Source: JAZNSB01 sp045590955 (GTDB taxonomy: Bacteria; Pseudomonadota; Alphaproteobacteria; RF32; CAG-239). Taken from it: DNA of 22,304 nucleotides. Below the pieces are notes generated by a model. The model searched no databases and was not told the origin of the DNA. It worked only from the letters and a program-made list of their open reading frames with translations. Each line of letters opens with the position of its first letter. Positions within the stretch are counted from its first letter, which is position 1. Below are positions 1 to 8,929 of this stretch, one piece after another. The translations under genes were made by a program, and so were the position numbers. The stretch spans positions 1-22,304 of the forward strand of contig JAZNSB010000043.1 of NCBI GenBank assembly GCA_045590955.1, in the 5' to 3' direction.

Positions 1-608
1 ACATCATCTTTATTAGGAATAAAAGCTCCTTTATTTCTGTTTATTGCTATAATAGCAACATCCACTTTAAGATTGTTTTTTTCCCAATTGGCAATAGATT
101 TGTTCATTAGATGGCATCCGTTTTGACATTTAACAGCCACCATTTGCAGGTCATCTCCGGCAATTTTGATTAATTCACAAGCTTCAGGCACTTCAAGTAA
201 TGAGCTGATGTGTTTGGCAATTTCCATATTTGGAGAAACAGCCAAATCTATGGGAATGTTTTTTTCATTATAAAGCGTATTCCAAATTGGTTCCAACAAA
301 TCTTTTGAATCTATTCTGGCCACTTTTTTTTCTATGTTAAATATAGAATACGCCACCTGGCAAGCCAGCATATTTTTTTGTTCAGAATCGCTTAATGCAA
401 GCAACACTGTTGCATCTTGAGCCCCTGCTCTTTCTAAAATTTCCGGGTGTGAGGCATCTCCCAAAACGGTCAAAACATCATATTGAGATGAAACTTCATC
501 TAAAAGTTTTTGGTCTTCATCAATTACAACAAGTTGGTCATCTGTTTGTGAAAGGTATTTTACAACACTTCTGCCAACATTTCCTGCTCCGCAAATTATT
601 ATTTTCAT
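1..608 (-). CDS. trkA: Trk potassium uptake regulator TrkA, N-terminal part (cut by window edge)
   Basis: TrkA is the peripheral, NAD(H)-binding regulatory subunit of the TrkH/TrkG potassium channel on the cytoplasmic face of the membrane. About 202 codons are visible, read right to left from the ATG at 608. The protein opens with a Rossmann dinucleotide motif (residues 5-12, CGAGNVGR) after a short beta strand. An acidic residue ends the second strand (VVID, about residues 27-30), and a GDASHPEILERAG-like stretch typical of RCK/TrkA-N domains follows. The start of the first TrkA-C domain should lie near the window edge. The full family length is about 450-460 residues, so more than half is missing. 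The ATG overlaps the dusB stop by 4 nt (ATGA), so translation is probably coupled. I translated this segment by hand and saw no stop codon down to base 1. Confidence 0.93.
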   Translation of the reverse strand, partial: MKIIICGAGNVGRSVVKYLSQTDDQLVVIDEDQKLLDEVSSQYDVLTVLGDASHPEILERAGAQDATVLLALSDSEQKNMLACQVAYSIFNIEKKVARIDSKDLLEPIWNTLYNEKNIPIDLAVSPNMEIAKHISSLLEVPEACELIKIAGDDLQMVAVKCQNGCHLMNKSIANWEKNNLKVDVAIIAINRNKGAFIPNKDD

Positions 609-1588
609 TGTTTATTTTCCTCCTGTTGCTGACAGATGCTAAAGTATGTATGTATTGCTTTTAATGCATCTTGTATATTATCTATGCGAACATATTGCTC
701 TCTAAAACGTGTGGCTGAAGGCAAGCCCTTACAATACCAACAAACATATTTTCTTGAAAGAGGTAATGTTAATCTGGGACCATAGTATTCTTGTAAATAT
801 GATATATGTTGCAGTAAAGTTTCTTCAATTGTGTTTATACTGATTGTCTGTGCCTGTGTGCCATTTTCTATAAAATTATGAATTTGTGAAACCAGCCACG
901 GACGACCCAAAGAACCTCTACCAACCATTAAACCATCTGCATTGGTGTGTTCCAGTGCTTGCTTTGCAACTTCAGGTGATGTAATGTCTCCGTTGGCAAT
1001 TACCGGAATTTTTACTGTTTCTTTTACCTGTTTAATAATGTTCCAGTCCGCAGTTGAAGAATACATTTGAGCTTTTGTTCTGCCATGGATAGTAATGTAT
1101 GATGCCCCGCATTCTTCACACATTTTGGCAAATTCTACGGCATTAACAGAGTTTTCATCCCAACCTTTTCTAAACTTTACGCTAACAGGCAAATGTGTGG
1201 CAGAAACGGTTGATTTTATGATATCAGATGCACGTTTGATGTCTTTCATCAAATAAGAACCTGCCTGATTGGCAATTATTTTTTTTACCGGACACCCCAT
1301 ATTAATATCTATTGAAGCTGCGCCTAAATCTGAACAAAGTTTTGCTCCGTGAGAAAATAATGCCGGATCTCCCCCTGCCAGCTGAACAATTACCGGATAG
1401 GGTTCTGTCCTTACATCTGCAATGCGATATGTTTTTGGGTTGTTTCTTTCTAATGCATTTACCATTACCATTTCAGAATATAGGTTACCTTGCCCGAATG
1501 AGTGCATTATTCTTCTAAATGGGGCATCAGTTATCCCCGCCATGGGAGCTAAATATACTCTGCTGTTATGGTCTAATATCTTTTGCAT
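605..1588 (-). CDS. dusB: tRNA-dihydrouridine synthase, DusB/NifR3 type
   Basis: DusB is an FMN-dependent enzyme that reduces specific uridines in the tRNA D-loop to dihydrouridine, using NADPH. The 327-residue protein matches the usual length. The N-terminal TIM barrel starts with LAPMAGITDAPFRR (residues 13-26, FMN phosphate/flavin contacts). The catalytic cysteine is Cys99 in INMGCPVKK. Other family motifs are VKFRKGW (137-143), TIHGRT (166-171), IANGDI (197-202) and MVGRGSLGRPW (221-231). The C-terminal helical domain recognises tRNA. The gene sits between the TipN-like gene (TAATG overlap at 1586-1590) and trkA (ATGA overlap). NifR3 is the name used in alphaproteobacteria, where this gene usually precedes ntrBC; here it does not. 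DusA or DusC is less likely given the barrel sequence and the trkA neighbour. Confidence 0.96.
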   Translation of the reverse strand: MQKILDHNSRVYLAPMAGITDAPFRRIMHSFGQGNLYSEMVMVNALERNNPKTYRIADVRTEPYPVIVQLAGGDPALFSHGAKLCSDLGAASIDINMGCPVKKIIANQAGSYLMKDIKRASDIIKSTVSATHLPVSVKFRKGWDENSVNAVEFAKMCEECGASYITIHGRTKAQMYSSTADWNIIKQVKETVKIPVIANGDITSPEVAKQALEHTNADGLMVGRGSLGRPWLVSQIHNFIENGTQAQTISINTIEETLLQHISYLQEYYGPRLTLPLSRKYVCWYCKGLPSATRFREQYVRIDNIQDALKAIHTYFSICQQQEENKQ

Positions 1589-4500
1589 TATTGTATTTTA
1601 TCCAATGCTTTTGCTAATATGTAATATACTTTTCCTATATCTGCACCTGAGATTACAGAAAGTAAAACTTCTGCTTTATCATTGTTTTGGGCTCTTGATA
1701 TAAGGGTTTCAAACTCAGATAAGTATCTGCTGACAACATTTCTAAATTCAAGATTTTTCTCAAACTCTTTTCTAATGGACATAACCTGTTGTTTGCTCAT
1801 ATTCTTTGATAAATATCTGATAAATGCACCAACATCTCCGGCATAGTACTTTTTCCACAGTTCTTCTTCTGCAGAGGGGTTAAATATACGATTAATATCT
1901 ACGGCAATACTTTCAAGCTTTTCAATAATTTGAGATGCACTGTTTAAAAAGCTGTCTGCACTAACATCTGCATAAGCTTTTTTCATCTCATCAAGCTGTT
2001 TATCTGTTTTGCTGCTGGTATCTATTAATGCATTTATTTGAGCATGTATAAGCTCTTTGAAATTTTGGGCTTTTGCCATTAAACCCTCTCCTTGAGTATC
2101 TAAGCTTAAGGCTGCTTCTTGAACTTCGTTCATGGTATTTCCAACTTTAGATATTGTTTCTTGAGTTGTAGCAACCAAAACACCGCTTTGTTTTAAGAAA
2201 ACTTCACCAGAGTTTAAAATGTCATTTGAAATACGTTCTGCATTTGTGGCTATTTCTGCAATACTTGAACGCAATTTTTCTCCGGAATTTTGTAATCTTT
2301 GCTCTGTCATCTTGCTGGCTTCATCAAGCTCTATGCTCAAAGTTTTTAAGTTTGTGGCAAGGCCTTTTACCTTATCAAAAGCTTCTTGGGCTCTATTTGA
2401 AAGAGTTACAGATGTATCATTTAGTATGTTGTTAAATGAATTTACAAGCTCTTTGGTGTCTTCTGATATGTGCAACATCTTATCGCTTTGAGAGGTGATC
2501 ATGTTATTTATTTCATACACTCCTGAGCTGGTTTCTGCTGTTACGGTATTAAAGTCTGACAGATATTTGTTATATATCTTCATGGCATCATCAAGTTTAG
2601 AAACAGAACTTGTAACTGCTGATGAAAAATCTTGACTGCTGTTACTTAGTAATATGCCATATTTTTCTATTTCTTTTGATGATTGTTTACTACTCTTTAC
2701 AACATCTTCTCCTGTCTTGAGCAACTTGTCACCAAGCACGTCTATTTCATATGCCACCTTGGCAGAATTTTCTATTACGATATTGGTGTTGTCTTTGAAC
2801 TGAGTATTAATTTCAGACATTTTTTTAGAAACTTCTACTGCTGCATCTGATAAAATCTTATATTGCTGAGCAAGAGAAGCTTCTCCTAATTTTGTTTGAG
2901 TTGATACAATGTTTACAATGTCTGTTAAACTATCTTTTTGGTGATCTAATACTTCTTTTAGATAATTTGATTGAGCTAATGATTTGGATAACAATGAATC
3001 TAATCTTTTGATTTGAGATTCATACATTATTCCTTCTTCTTTTGCTTCTTTCATTATATCATTTTTGCAATTTTGCAGCTGAGAACAATTATTATTTATC
3101 TCTGAAGAGATTAAAATTGCTGTATCTTTTACTTCCATCATTGTATTTGAGATGTTGTTGATATTCTCAGGGATAACCTCAAAAATACGTGCCAAATTTT
3201 CTTCAAGTGTTTGTAGCATTTGGGCAGAAGTGTCATTGTGAGCCATAATTTCTTTATCCATTTGCGCCAACTTATCCATTGAGGCAAGAGAATTTGAGGT
3301 GATAGTTTGTGTATGGCTGTTTATGTCTTCTTGCAACATACTCATGCGAGCAAATACTTTTTCTGTATTTTGTTCAATGGAAGCAACTTGCTTTTTAACA
3401 TTGTTTGTAATGCTTGTGGCATTATCTGAAATTTTGTCACAAATATCATAAAATTCATTTTCTTGTTGCTTAAATAACAAATTGATGGCTTGTGCTTTAT
3501 CATCAAATGTCTGCACAACTTCTGCAACATAGTTAACCGTTGATTCCGCAACTGCATTAAGGGCTTTGTTTTGGTCTTCAAAAGTGGTTAAAATTTCATT
3601 GTATTGACGTGCCGTGTCATTAAATGCTCTCTCTATATTTGATATTTGATCAGAAAGCATTTGAGAAATTTCTTTGGTTCTGTCAGAAACTTTGTTAGTG
3701 CTGATATCAATTTGTTTATAATGGTTATTAAGAACTCCTTCAAATCTATTGAGTTTTTCCATGTTATCAGACGTATGTTTATCAAATTCAATGGCTTGTT
3801 TTGCCATGTTGTTATTGATGGCAACTGTTTGTGATACAACATTTTCAGAATAATCAAGGGCTTGTTTCATTTGATCTTGTAATGCTTTTATAGCAGCTCC
3901 GGCTTCTTGATTTATCATGTTTGCAGTTCTTGAAAGTTCTTCAACCTGATTTCTGATTTCTGATTTTGATGTTTCTAAAGCAGTTAATGAGTTTGAAATC
4001 AGCTTATGCTGTTGACCGAGTGATGCTTCTGAAATTTGGTTTTGTGTTGCTAACAACGTTGTTGTTTCTGTAAATTTGGTATCATATTTTTCTACCATTG
4101 CATTGATGTTATCAAACTCTTGCAATGACATTCTTGTATTTGCCAAAATGGCATCTGATTTTTCTAAAACCTGATGGTGCAAATCTGTAATTGTATTGAT
4201 AACATTTTGTGAGTATTGAGTAATTGCATTAAATCTATTTTGAACTGCTTCATCAATTCTTTCCGCAAAGTCTTTGATTGTTTCAAGATTTTGAGAAACC
4301 CTTAATACGTCATCAGAAACAATTTCCGTATGGTCATGAAGTTTTGATGTAAGGTTTTCTGATAATTGACCAAACTCTGTGGTCTTGTCATGAATGTCTT
4401 TTGCGCAATCATTCAGGTTTTCTGATATTTTCTCAGAAACACCGGTTAGGTTTGCTGTTTGTAAAGCAATAGTTTCTTCCAAAATATCTGCACGAGCGGC

Positions 4501-5571
4501 TACTTTATCTATTTCAAGAGTGATTTCCTCTCCATATTTAATAAACTTTGTAGCAAGTGCTTCTGATTTTTTATCAAGCTGGCTCATTTGACTGTTCATA
4601 AAATCTTGTTGCTGTCTTAAAGATTTATCTACTCCGGTTATTGAGCCATCAATAGTTTGGCTTATTTTTGCGTAGCCGTTGTTAATATAATCTGTTATTT
4701 GTTTAATTTTTTCTGCCTGTTCCTGAATTACCTGCATAAAATTTTTAAGGTTATTTTGTGTTGAATTTGCAAATCTGTCTAACATTTTGTTTGCATCTTC
4801 AATTTTGGCATTATTGTCTTCTGATATATCTTTCAGCAATGAAGTTGCTGTCTTCATCTCTTTGATATTTGGCAAAATTTTATCAAATATGTTCTTACTG
4901 TTTGCTGCCAATGTATTTGAATATTCTTCAAACTGTCCGATATTTTCTTTTAAGACAGATGCAGAATCTTGGGCTTTTTGGCAAACAATATCAAAATTTT
5001 GGGTAAGTTCATGAATGGTAGAGGAAAACCCGTTCATAGCGTGGTTTGAGTATTCATTAAGAGTTGAAAGTAATTTTGCAAATTCATCTGTTTTATGAGA
5101 TAATTCTTCTCTAACGCCTTTGGTTTGTTGGTTGGCAAGTTGAGTAATTTCTTGCAATTTTACCACTTCTTGACGAATGGCATCTGTCAAAGCTTTTGCC
5201 GTGTTTGAACCGCCTTCTTGGGGATATATCATTTGATTGAGGTATGCACGCAAAAATTTTGCTTCATTTTTAAATGTTGTTCCTCTGTCAATGTATGCCA
5301 TAATAACCCAGATAATTGCCAAAGGAAGTGTTACTCCGGCTAAAAATCCACCAAATTCATCGGGCATCATTAAGAACAGATTTGACCAACCAAAAAATTT
5401 GGTAATATATAACAAAATGATGGCAAACCAAACAATGGAAAAACCAATCATCATTTTATGCAAATTTTTGGTCATCCACGGAGTTTTCTTTTCCATATCC
5501 AAATCATATTCTGCTTTTGCATCTTCTGTGATAAATTTTGGTAAATTACTTGTATCTGATTGTTTTGACAT
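1588..5571 (-). CDS. Giant membrane-anchored coiled-coil protein, TipN-like polar organiser candidate
   Basis: The protein has 1327 residues from the chosen ATG. A short cytoplasmic N-terminus is followed by two membrane helices (about 41-59 and 75-94). Residues about 120-1205 are long amphipathic helices rich in Gln, Asn, Ser, Glu, Lys and Ile with almost no Pro or Trp, as in an extended coiled coil. Residues about 1209-1327 form a distinct block with LWKKYYAGDVGAFIRYL, an IRKEF..N.EFR segment, RYLSEFETL and GADIGKVYYILAKAL. From memory this pattern ends alphaproteobacterial TipN-like proteins, which mark the new cell pole and guide division and chromosome segregation; the two N-terminal helices also fit. 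The start at 5571 is preceded by an AAAGGGG ribosome site; an upstream in-frame start at 5676 would add 35 residues, without family support. The stop overlaps the dusB start by 1 nt. The function is inferred; it could instead be another membrane coiled-coil scaffold or a chemoreceptor-like relic, but no signalling tip motif is seen. Confidence 0.72.
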   Translation of the reverse strand: MSKQSDTSNLPKFITEDAKAEYDLDMEKKTPWMTKNLHKMMIGFSIVWFAIILLYITKFFGWSNLFLMMPDEFGGFLAGVTLPLAIIWVIMAYIDRGTTFKNEAKFLRAYLNQMIYPQEGGSNTAKALTDAIRQEVVKLQEITQLANQQTKGVREELSHKTDEFAKLLSTLNEYSNHAMNGFSSTIHELTQNFDIVCQKAQDSASVLKENIGQFEEYSNTLAANSKNIFDKILPNIKEMKTATSLLKDISEDNNAKIEDANKMLDRFANSTQNNLKNFMQVIQEQAEKIKQITDYINNGYAKISQTIDGSITGVDKSLRQQQDFMNSQMSQLDKKSEALATKFIKYGEEITLEIDKVAARADILEETIALQTANLTGVSEKISENLNDCAKDIHDKTTEFGQLSENLTSKLHDHTEIVSDDVLRVSQNLETIKDFAERIDEAVQNRFNAITQYSQNVINTITDLHHQVLEKSDAILANTRMSLQEFDNINAMVEKYDTKFTETTTLLATQNQISEASLGQQHKLISNSLTALETSKSEIRNQVEELSRTANMINQEAGAAIKALQDQMKQALDYSENVVSQTVAINNNMAKQAIEFDKHTSDNMEKLNRFEGVLNNHYKQIDISTNKVSDRTKEISQMLSDQISNIERAFNDTARQYNEILTTFEDQNKALNAVAESTVNYVAEVVQTFDDKAQAINLLFKQQENEFYDICDKISDNATSITNNVKKQVASIEQNTEKVFARMSMLQEDINSHTQTITSNSLASMDKLAQMDKEIMAHNDTSAQMLQTLEENLARIFEVIPENINNISNTMMEVKDTAILISSEINNNCSQLQNCKNDIMKEAKEEGIMYESQIKRLDSLLSKSLAQSNYLKEVLDHQKDSLTDIVNIVSTQTKLGEASLAQQYKILSDAAVEVSKKMSEINTQFKDNTNIVIENSAKVAYEIDVLGDKLLKTGEDVVKSSKQSSKEIEKYGILLSNSSQDFSSAVTSSVSKLDDAMKIYNKYLSDFNTVTAETSSGVYEINNMITSQSDKMLHISEDTKELVNSFNNILNDTSVTLSNRAQEAFDKVKGLATNLKTLSIELDEASKMTEQRLQNSGEKLRSSIAEIATNAERISNDILNSGEVFLKQSGVLVATTQETISKVGNTMNEVQEAALSLDTQGEGLMAKAQNFKELIHAQINALIDTSSKTDKQLDEMKKAYADVSADSFLNSASQIIEKLESIAVDINRIFNPSAEEELWKKYYAGDVGAFIRYLSKNMSKQQVMSIRKEFEKNLEFRNVVSRYLSEFETLISRAQNNDKAEVLLSVISGADIGKVYYILAKALDKIQ

Positions 5572-5640
5572 TAAAAATTCCCCTTTAATTAATACTCCCC
5601 AGTATTTTTGTATAAACATATAACAATTTTTGCCACAGAT

Positions 5641-5660
5641 AAAGCAAAAACCTTTGCTTT
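5641..5660. other. Short AT-rich inverted repeat between two operons
   Basis: An 8-bp perfect inverted repeat (AAAGCAAA / TTTGCTTT) with a 4-nt loop lies 36 bp past the stop of the ABC permease and 70 bp before the start of the coiled-coil gene. It could be a weak terminator of the export operon or a leader hairpin of the next one. It has no clean T run on the minus strand and its stem is AT-rich, so the call is tentative. Confidence 0.3.
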
Positions 5661-5695
5661 TGCCCGTTATCCACAAGATTTTTATATTTAGCTGA

Positions 5696-6925
5696 TTATT
5701 CGTATCTTAGTGCTGTAATCGGATTTAATAAAGATGCCTTATATGCAGGATAAAATCCAAAAAATAATCCTACAAGACCGGAAAATATAAACGGAACCAA
5801 AACATATATCAGGCTTACTTGCATGCTGAAGGTAGAAAACATTTTCATAGCTTCAACACCGAGCAAACCGACAATAATGCCAATTATTCCGCCAATTAGT
5901 GATAAAACCAAGCTTTCCATTAAAAATTGCCATCTGATGTCCCAAGATTTTGCACCAATTGCCATTCTAATGCCAATTTCTCTAGTTCTTTCAGTAACAG
6001 AAACAAGCATGATGTTCATAATGCCAATACCGCCTACCAGTAATGAAATTGATGCAATTGAACCTAGCAAAATAGTTAAAACCCTTGTAGAATCTTCCAT
6101 CATCTCCATCATTTGGGTCAAATTTCTTACTCTAAAATCATCTTCTTTGTTAAAACCGATATTATGTCTTTGACGCAGTAAAAGTGCAATTTCTTCTTCG
6201 GCTCTATATGTGCTTTGCGCATCATATGCCTGAACCTGAATTATTCTAATCATATCCGGAAAGGCAACCCCAATGGTTTTTCTTTGTGCTGTGGTAATGG
6301 GAATAAATACGGCATCATCTTGGTCTTGCCCCATACCGGATTGCCCCATAGCTGAGAGCAAGCCAATTACCAAAAACGGGTCTGATTTTATTCTGATGGT
6401 TTTGCCTATCGGGTCAACATCACCAAAGAGCTCTTTGGCAATGGTTTGACCAATAATTACCACTTTTGCAGCAGTTTTAATATCTGATTCATTAAACATT
6501 CTGCCGGACGCCAATGACCAATCTTTTATAATAAAATACCTGTTATCTGTGCCGGTAACTCCGGTTGACCAGTTTTGATTTCCGTAAACCAGCTGTTGTG
6601 CGCCCTGTAAAATTGGAGCAACAGTTTTAACAGAAGAAAGTTCTTTTGCAATGGCATTTGCATCTGCCAAGGTAAGCGACGGAGTTGAACCACCTCCCAT
6701 TCTGGCACCGCCTGATGTTGTAGTTCCACCCATCACAATCAGCAAATTTGAACCCAATGTTTTAAGATTTTCTTGCAAAGAAACCTGTGCACCTTTACCA
6801 ATGGCAAGCATAACAATAACAGCAGCAACACCAATGATTATACCCAAAGACGTTAATGTAGAACGCATTTTGTTGGCTCTGATTGCTCTAAAAGCTATTG
6901 ATGATATTGTTTTTATTTCTATCAT
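5696..6925 (-). CDS. ABC transporter permease, MacB/FtsX family
   Basis: This is the inner-membrane permease of a MacAB-type tripartite exporter; the family exports macrolides, peptides or other amphiphiles by mechanotransmission. It has 409 residues, matching the membrane part of MacB without the fused ATPase. The N-terminal helix at about 25-43 follows a basic start (SIAFRAIRANKMRST). A large periplasmic domain (about 50-280) includes the MacB core with the IGQTIAKELFG..DPIGKTI segment. The C-terminal FtsX domain (about 285-409) carries the hallmark NIMLVSVTERTREIGIRMAIGA and three further membrane helices, ending in a PAYKASLLNPITALRYE-like tail. It overlaps the ATPase gene by 4 nt (ATGA), showing that the ATPase and permease are separate but coupled, unlike E. 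coli MacB. The LolCE family is an alternative; the fusion protein gene next door argues for MacB type. The substrate cannot be read from sequence. Confidence 0.92.
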   Translation of the reverse strand: MIEIKTISSIAFRAIRANKMRSTLTSLGIIIGVAAVIVMLAIGKGAQVSLQENLKTLGSNLLIVMGGTTTSGGARMGGGSTPSLTLADANAIAKELSSVKTVAPILQGAQQLVYGNQNWSTGVTGTDNRYFIIKDWSLASGRMFNESDIKTAAKVVIIGQTIAKELFGDVDPIGKTIRIKSDPFLVIGLLSAMGQSGMGQDQDDAVFIPITTAQRKTIGVAFPDMIRIIQVQAYDAQSTYRAEEEIALLLRQRHNIGFNKEDDFRVRNLTQMMEMMEDSTRVLTILLGSIASISLLVGGIGIMNIMLVSVTERTREIGIRMAIGAKSWDIRWQFLMESLVLSLIGGIIGIIVGLLGVEAMKMFSTFSMQVSLIYVLVPFIFSGLVGLFFGFYPAYKASLLNPITALRYE

Positions 6926-7611
6926 TTTTTATGTCTTTCATCACTGGCAATTTGTCCGTCCACCAATCTTATGGTTCTTTTTGCAAATTTTGCAATATCT
7001 TCTTCATGGGTAACCAAAATAATGGTTTTGCCGTATTGCTCATTAAGTTTGGTAAACAAATTCATAATTTCCACACTCATTTTGGTATCCAAATTTCCGG
7101 TTGGTTCATCTGCAAAAATAATGGGAGCATCATTTACAACAGCTCTGGCAATAGCCACTCTTTGTTGCTGTCCTCCGGACAGTTGCGATGGTTGGTGATT
7201 TATTCTTTCTGCAAGACCAACCTCTGTTAGCGCTTCTAAGGCTCTTTGTCTTCTGTTTGACGGGCTGATATTGGCATATAACATAGGCAATTCCACATTT
7301 TCAATAGCAGAAGTTCTGGAAAGCAGATTAAAACCCTGAAAAACAAAACCGATTTTTTTATTTCTAAGCTCTGCCAAGCCATCTGAATCAAAGGTGCTGA
7401 TATCCGTACCATCCAAAAGATATGTGCCGGATGTTGGAACATCTAAGCACCCCAAGATGTTCATCAGAGTAGATTTTCCAGAACCGGAAGGTCCCATGAT
7501 GGCAACAAAGTCTCCTTTTTCTATTTTAAGACTGATACCATGCAAAATTTCTATGGACATATCTTCCATATAATAACTTTTTTTGATATTTTTTAATTCT
7601 ATTAAGCTCAT
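6922..7611 (-). CDS. ABC transporter ATPase, MacB/LolD family
   Basis: This cytoplasmic ATPase of 229 residues powers the permease encoded just downstream. All nucleotide-binding motifs are intact: Walker A GPSGSGKST (40-48), the Q-loop Gln at 92 in VFQGFNLL, the signature LSGGQQQR (144-151), Walker B IIFADEPTGNLD (164-175) and the switch His at 202 in LVTHE. The EPTGNLD form and the length are typical of the LolD/MacB/FtsE group. The start at 7611 overlaps the stop of the fusion-protein gene by 1 nt (TAATG) and has only a weak ribosome site of its own, so it is probably translated by coupling. The protein should dimerise and bind the permease through its coupling helices. Confidence 0.95.
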   Translation of the reverse strand: MSLIELKNIKKSYYMEDMSIEILHGISLKIEKGDFVAIMGPSGSGKSTLMNILGCLDVPTSGTYLLDGTDISTFDSDGLAELRNKKIGFVFQGFNLLSRTSAIENVELPMLYANISPSNRRQRALEALTEVGLAERINHQPSQLSGGQQQRVAIARAVVNDAPIIFADEPTGNLDTKMSVEIMNLFTKLNEQYGKTIILVTHEEDIAKFAKRTIRLVDGQIASDERHKK

Positions 7612-8771
7612 TATCTTGGCATTCTTAACCTGGTTGATTTAGCATCTTTTACATTAGATTTGTTTTCTGTTAACACCTCTGTTCCCTCAGTCAATTCATC
7701 TGAAATAATTTGAGTGTTTACATCATCTGATATTCCGGTTTTAACAGAAACTCTGGTTGGCTTTGCATTCTTTAGCACCCAAATTCCTTTATCCGGATAT
7801 CTTTTTACAGTTCCGTCTTCTTGAGTAACATAAAAGCGCAAGGCTTTGTTTGGAGCTACTAAAATATCTTTCATATGAGCGGTAATGATTGATACGTTTG
7901 CGGTCATTCCCGGTCTAAATTTAAGATCTTTATTATCTATATCAATAATCACCTCATATGTTACCACGTTTGAATTTGTAATAGCCTGATTTCTAACCTG
8001 AGAGACCACGCCTTCAAACATTACATCCGGATACGAATCGATATTAAAATCTACTTTTTGGCCTTCTTTTACCTTTGCAATATCTGCTTCAACAACAGAT
8101 GCTTCTATTTGCATTTTGGTCAAATCTTCCGCAACGGTAAACAATGTCGGGGTATTAAAAGAAGCCGCAACGGTTTGTCCTTCTTCAACCTCTTTTGAAA
8201 TTACAATACCATCAACAGAAGAATATATTTTTGTATATGCCAAATCTGTTTTTGCAGTTTCAAGAGCAGCTTGCGCTTGTGAAACCTGAGCCTGTTTCAG
8301 CTTTAGCTGAACAACGGCATTGTCATAATCTCTTTGTGCCGTTTCAAGCGATTGGTCTGTTGCATATTTTGAAGCATTTAATTTTTTAATTCTGTTTAGG
8401 TATTTTTTATAATACGCAATATCGTTTTTTATAACATCAACCTCTGCCATTCTAATTTGCAAGGCTGCTTTTCTTTCTTCTACGTTAGATTCAAATTTTT
8501 GCGGGTCTATTATGGCTAAAAGTTGACCTCTTTTTACAGGAGAATTATAGTCCACAAAAATTTCCTGCAAAGTGCCGGAAACCTGTGAACCGATTGACAC
8601 AATAGAAATCGGGTTAATTATGCCCGAAGCGGTTACTTTTTCTACAATATCAGCCTTATACAGTTTTTGAGATATATATTCTTGTTTAGCACTGCCTGAA
8701 TTTGAAAAAACCGCATATGCACCGGCAGAAAGCGCCAGTAAACTAACACCTATTATCAAATATTTTTTCAC
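7611..8771 (-). CDS. Periplasmic membrane-fusion protein, MacA/HlyD family
   Basis: This is the adaptor of the tripartite exporter, linking the inner-membrane permease to an outer-membrane TolC-type channel. The 386-residue protein has one N-terminal membrane anchor (about 3-23), the first half of the lipoyl domain (about 55-90, with GSQVSGTLQEIFVDYNSPVKRGQLLA-like sequence), a helical hairpin (about 92-176), the second lipoyl half (about 177-210, YSSVDGIVISKEVEEGQTV), and beta-barrel and membrane-proximal domains to the end. The start codon is GTG at 8771, supported by GGAGA six bases upstream (8778-8782). An upstream ATG is not available in frame nearby. It is the first gene of the export operon; no outer-membrane channel gene is in the window. 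An anti-lipoprotein cysteine is absent, so it is anchored by the helix. Confidence 0.92.
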   Translation of the reverse strand: MKKYLIIGVSLLALSAGAYAVFSNSGSAKQEYISQKLYKADIVEKVTASGIINPISIVSIGSQVSGTLQEIFVDYNSPVKRGQLLAIIDPQKFESNVEERKAALQIRMAEVDVIKNDIAYYKKYLNRIKKLNASKYATDQSLETAQRDYDNAVVQLKLKQAQVSQAQAALETAKTDLAYTKIYSSVDGIVISKEVEEGQTVAASFNTPTLFTVAEDLTKMQIEASVVEADIAKVKEGQKVDFNIDSYPDVMFEGVVSQVRNQAITNSNVVTYEVIIDIDNKDLKFRPGMTANVSIITAHMKDILVAPNKALRFYVTQEDGTVKRYPDKGIWVLKNAKPTRVSVKTGISDDVNTQIISDELTEGTEVLTENKSNVKDAKSTRLRMPR

Positions 8772-8853
8772 GAAAATTCTCCATTAAAAAATGTTTTTTT
8801 AATTTTATATGGCAAATTGTTAATTTTTTAATAATAAAGCATGATTTTTATAA

Positions 8854-8882
8854 TTGACGTAAGGTGATTTTTTGTATATACT
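8854..8882 (+). promoter_or_regulatory. Near-consensus sigma-70-type promoter for the unknown two-gene unit
   Basis: TTGACG (8854-8859) and TATACT (8877-8882) are 17 bp apart, each differing from consensus at one base. A start near 8889 would give a leader of about 40 nt before the ATG at 8930. The first 8 nt (TTGACGTA) are shared with the promoters of the DUF2934 gene and tRNA-Leu. Confidence 0.75.
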
Positions 8883-8929
8883 GATGGGAGTTAACTATTT
8901 TTATAAACCCTATATTTATTTTAAAGCTT

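Noticed and set aside
5237..5623. Plus-strand open frame of 128 codons
   Set aside because: It lies opposite the N-terminal coding part of the coiled-coil gene, has no promoter or ribosome site and no family resemblance.
5572..5676. In-frame upstream start extending the coiled-coil protein by 35 residues
   Set aside because: The ATG at 5571 has an AAAGGGG ribosome site, the extension has Cys- and aromatic-rich content unlike the rest, and it covers the likely promoter region.
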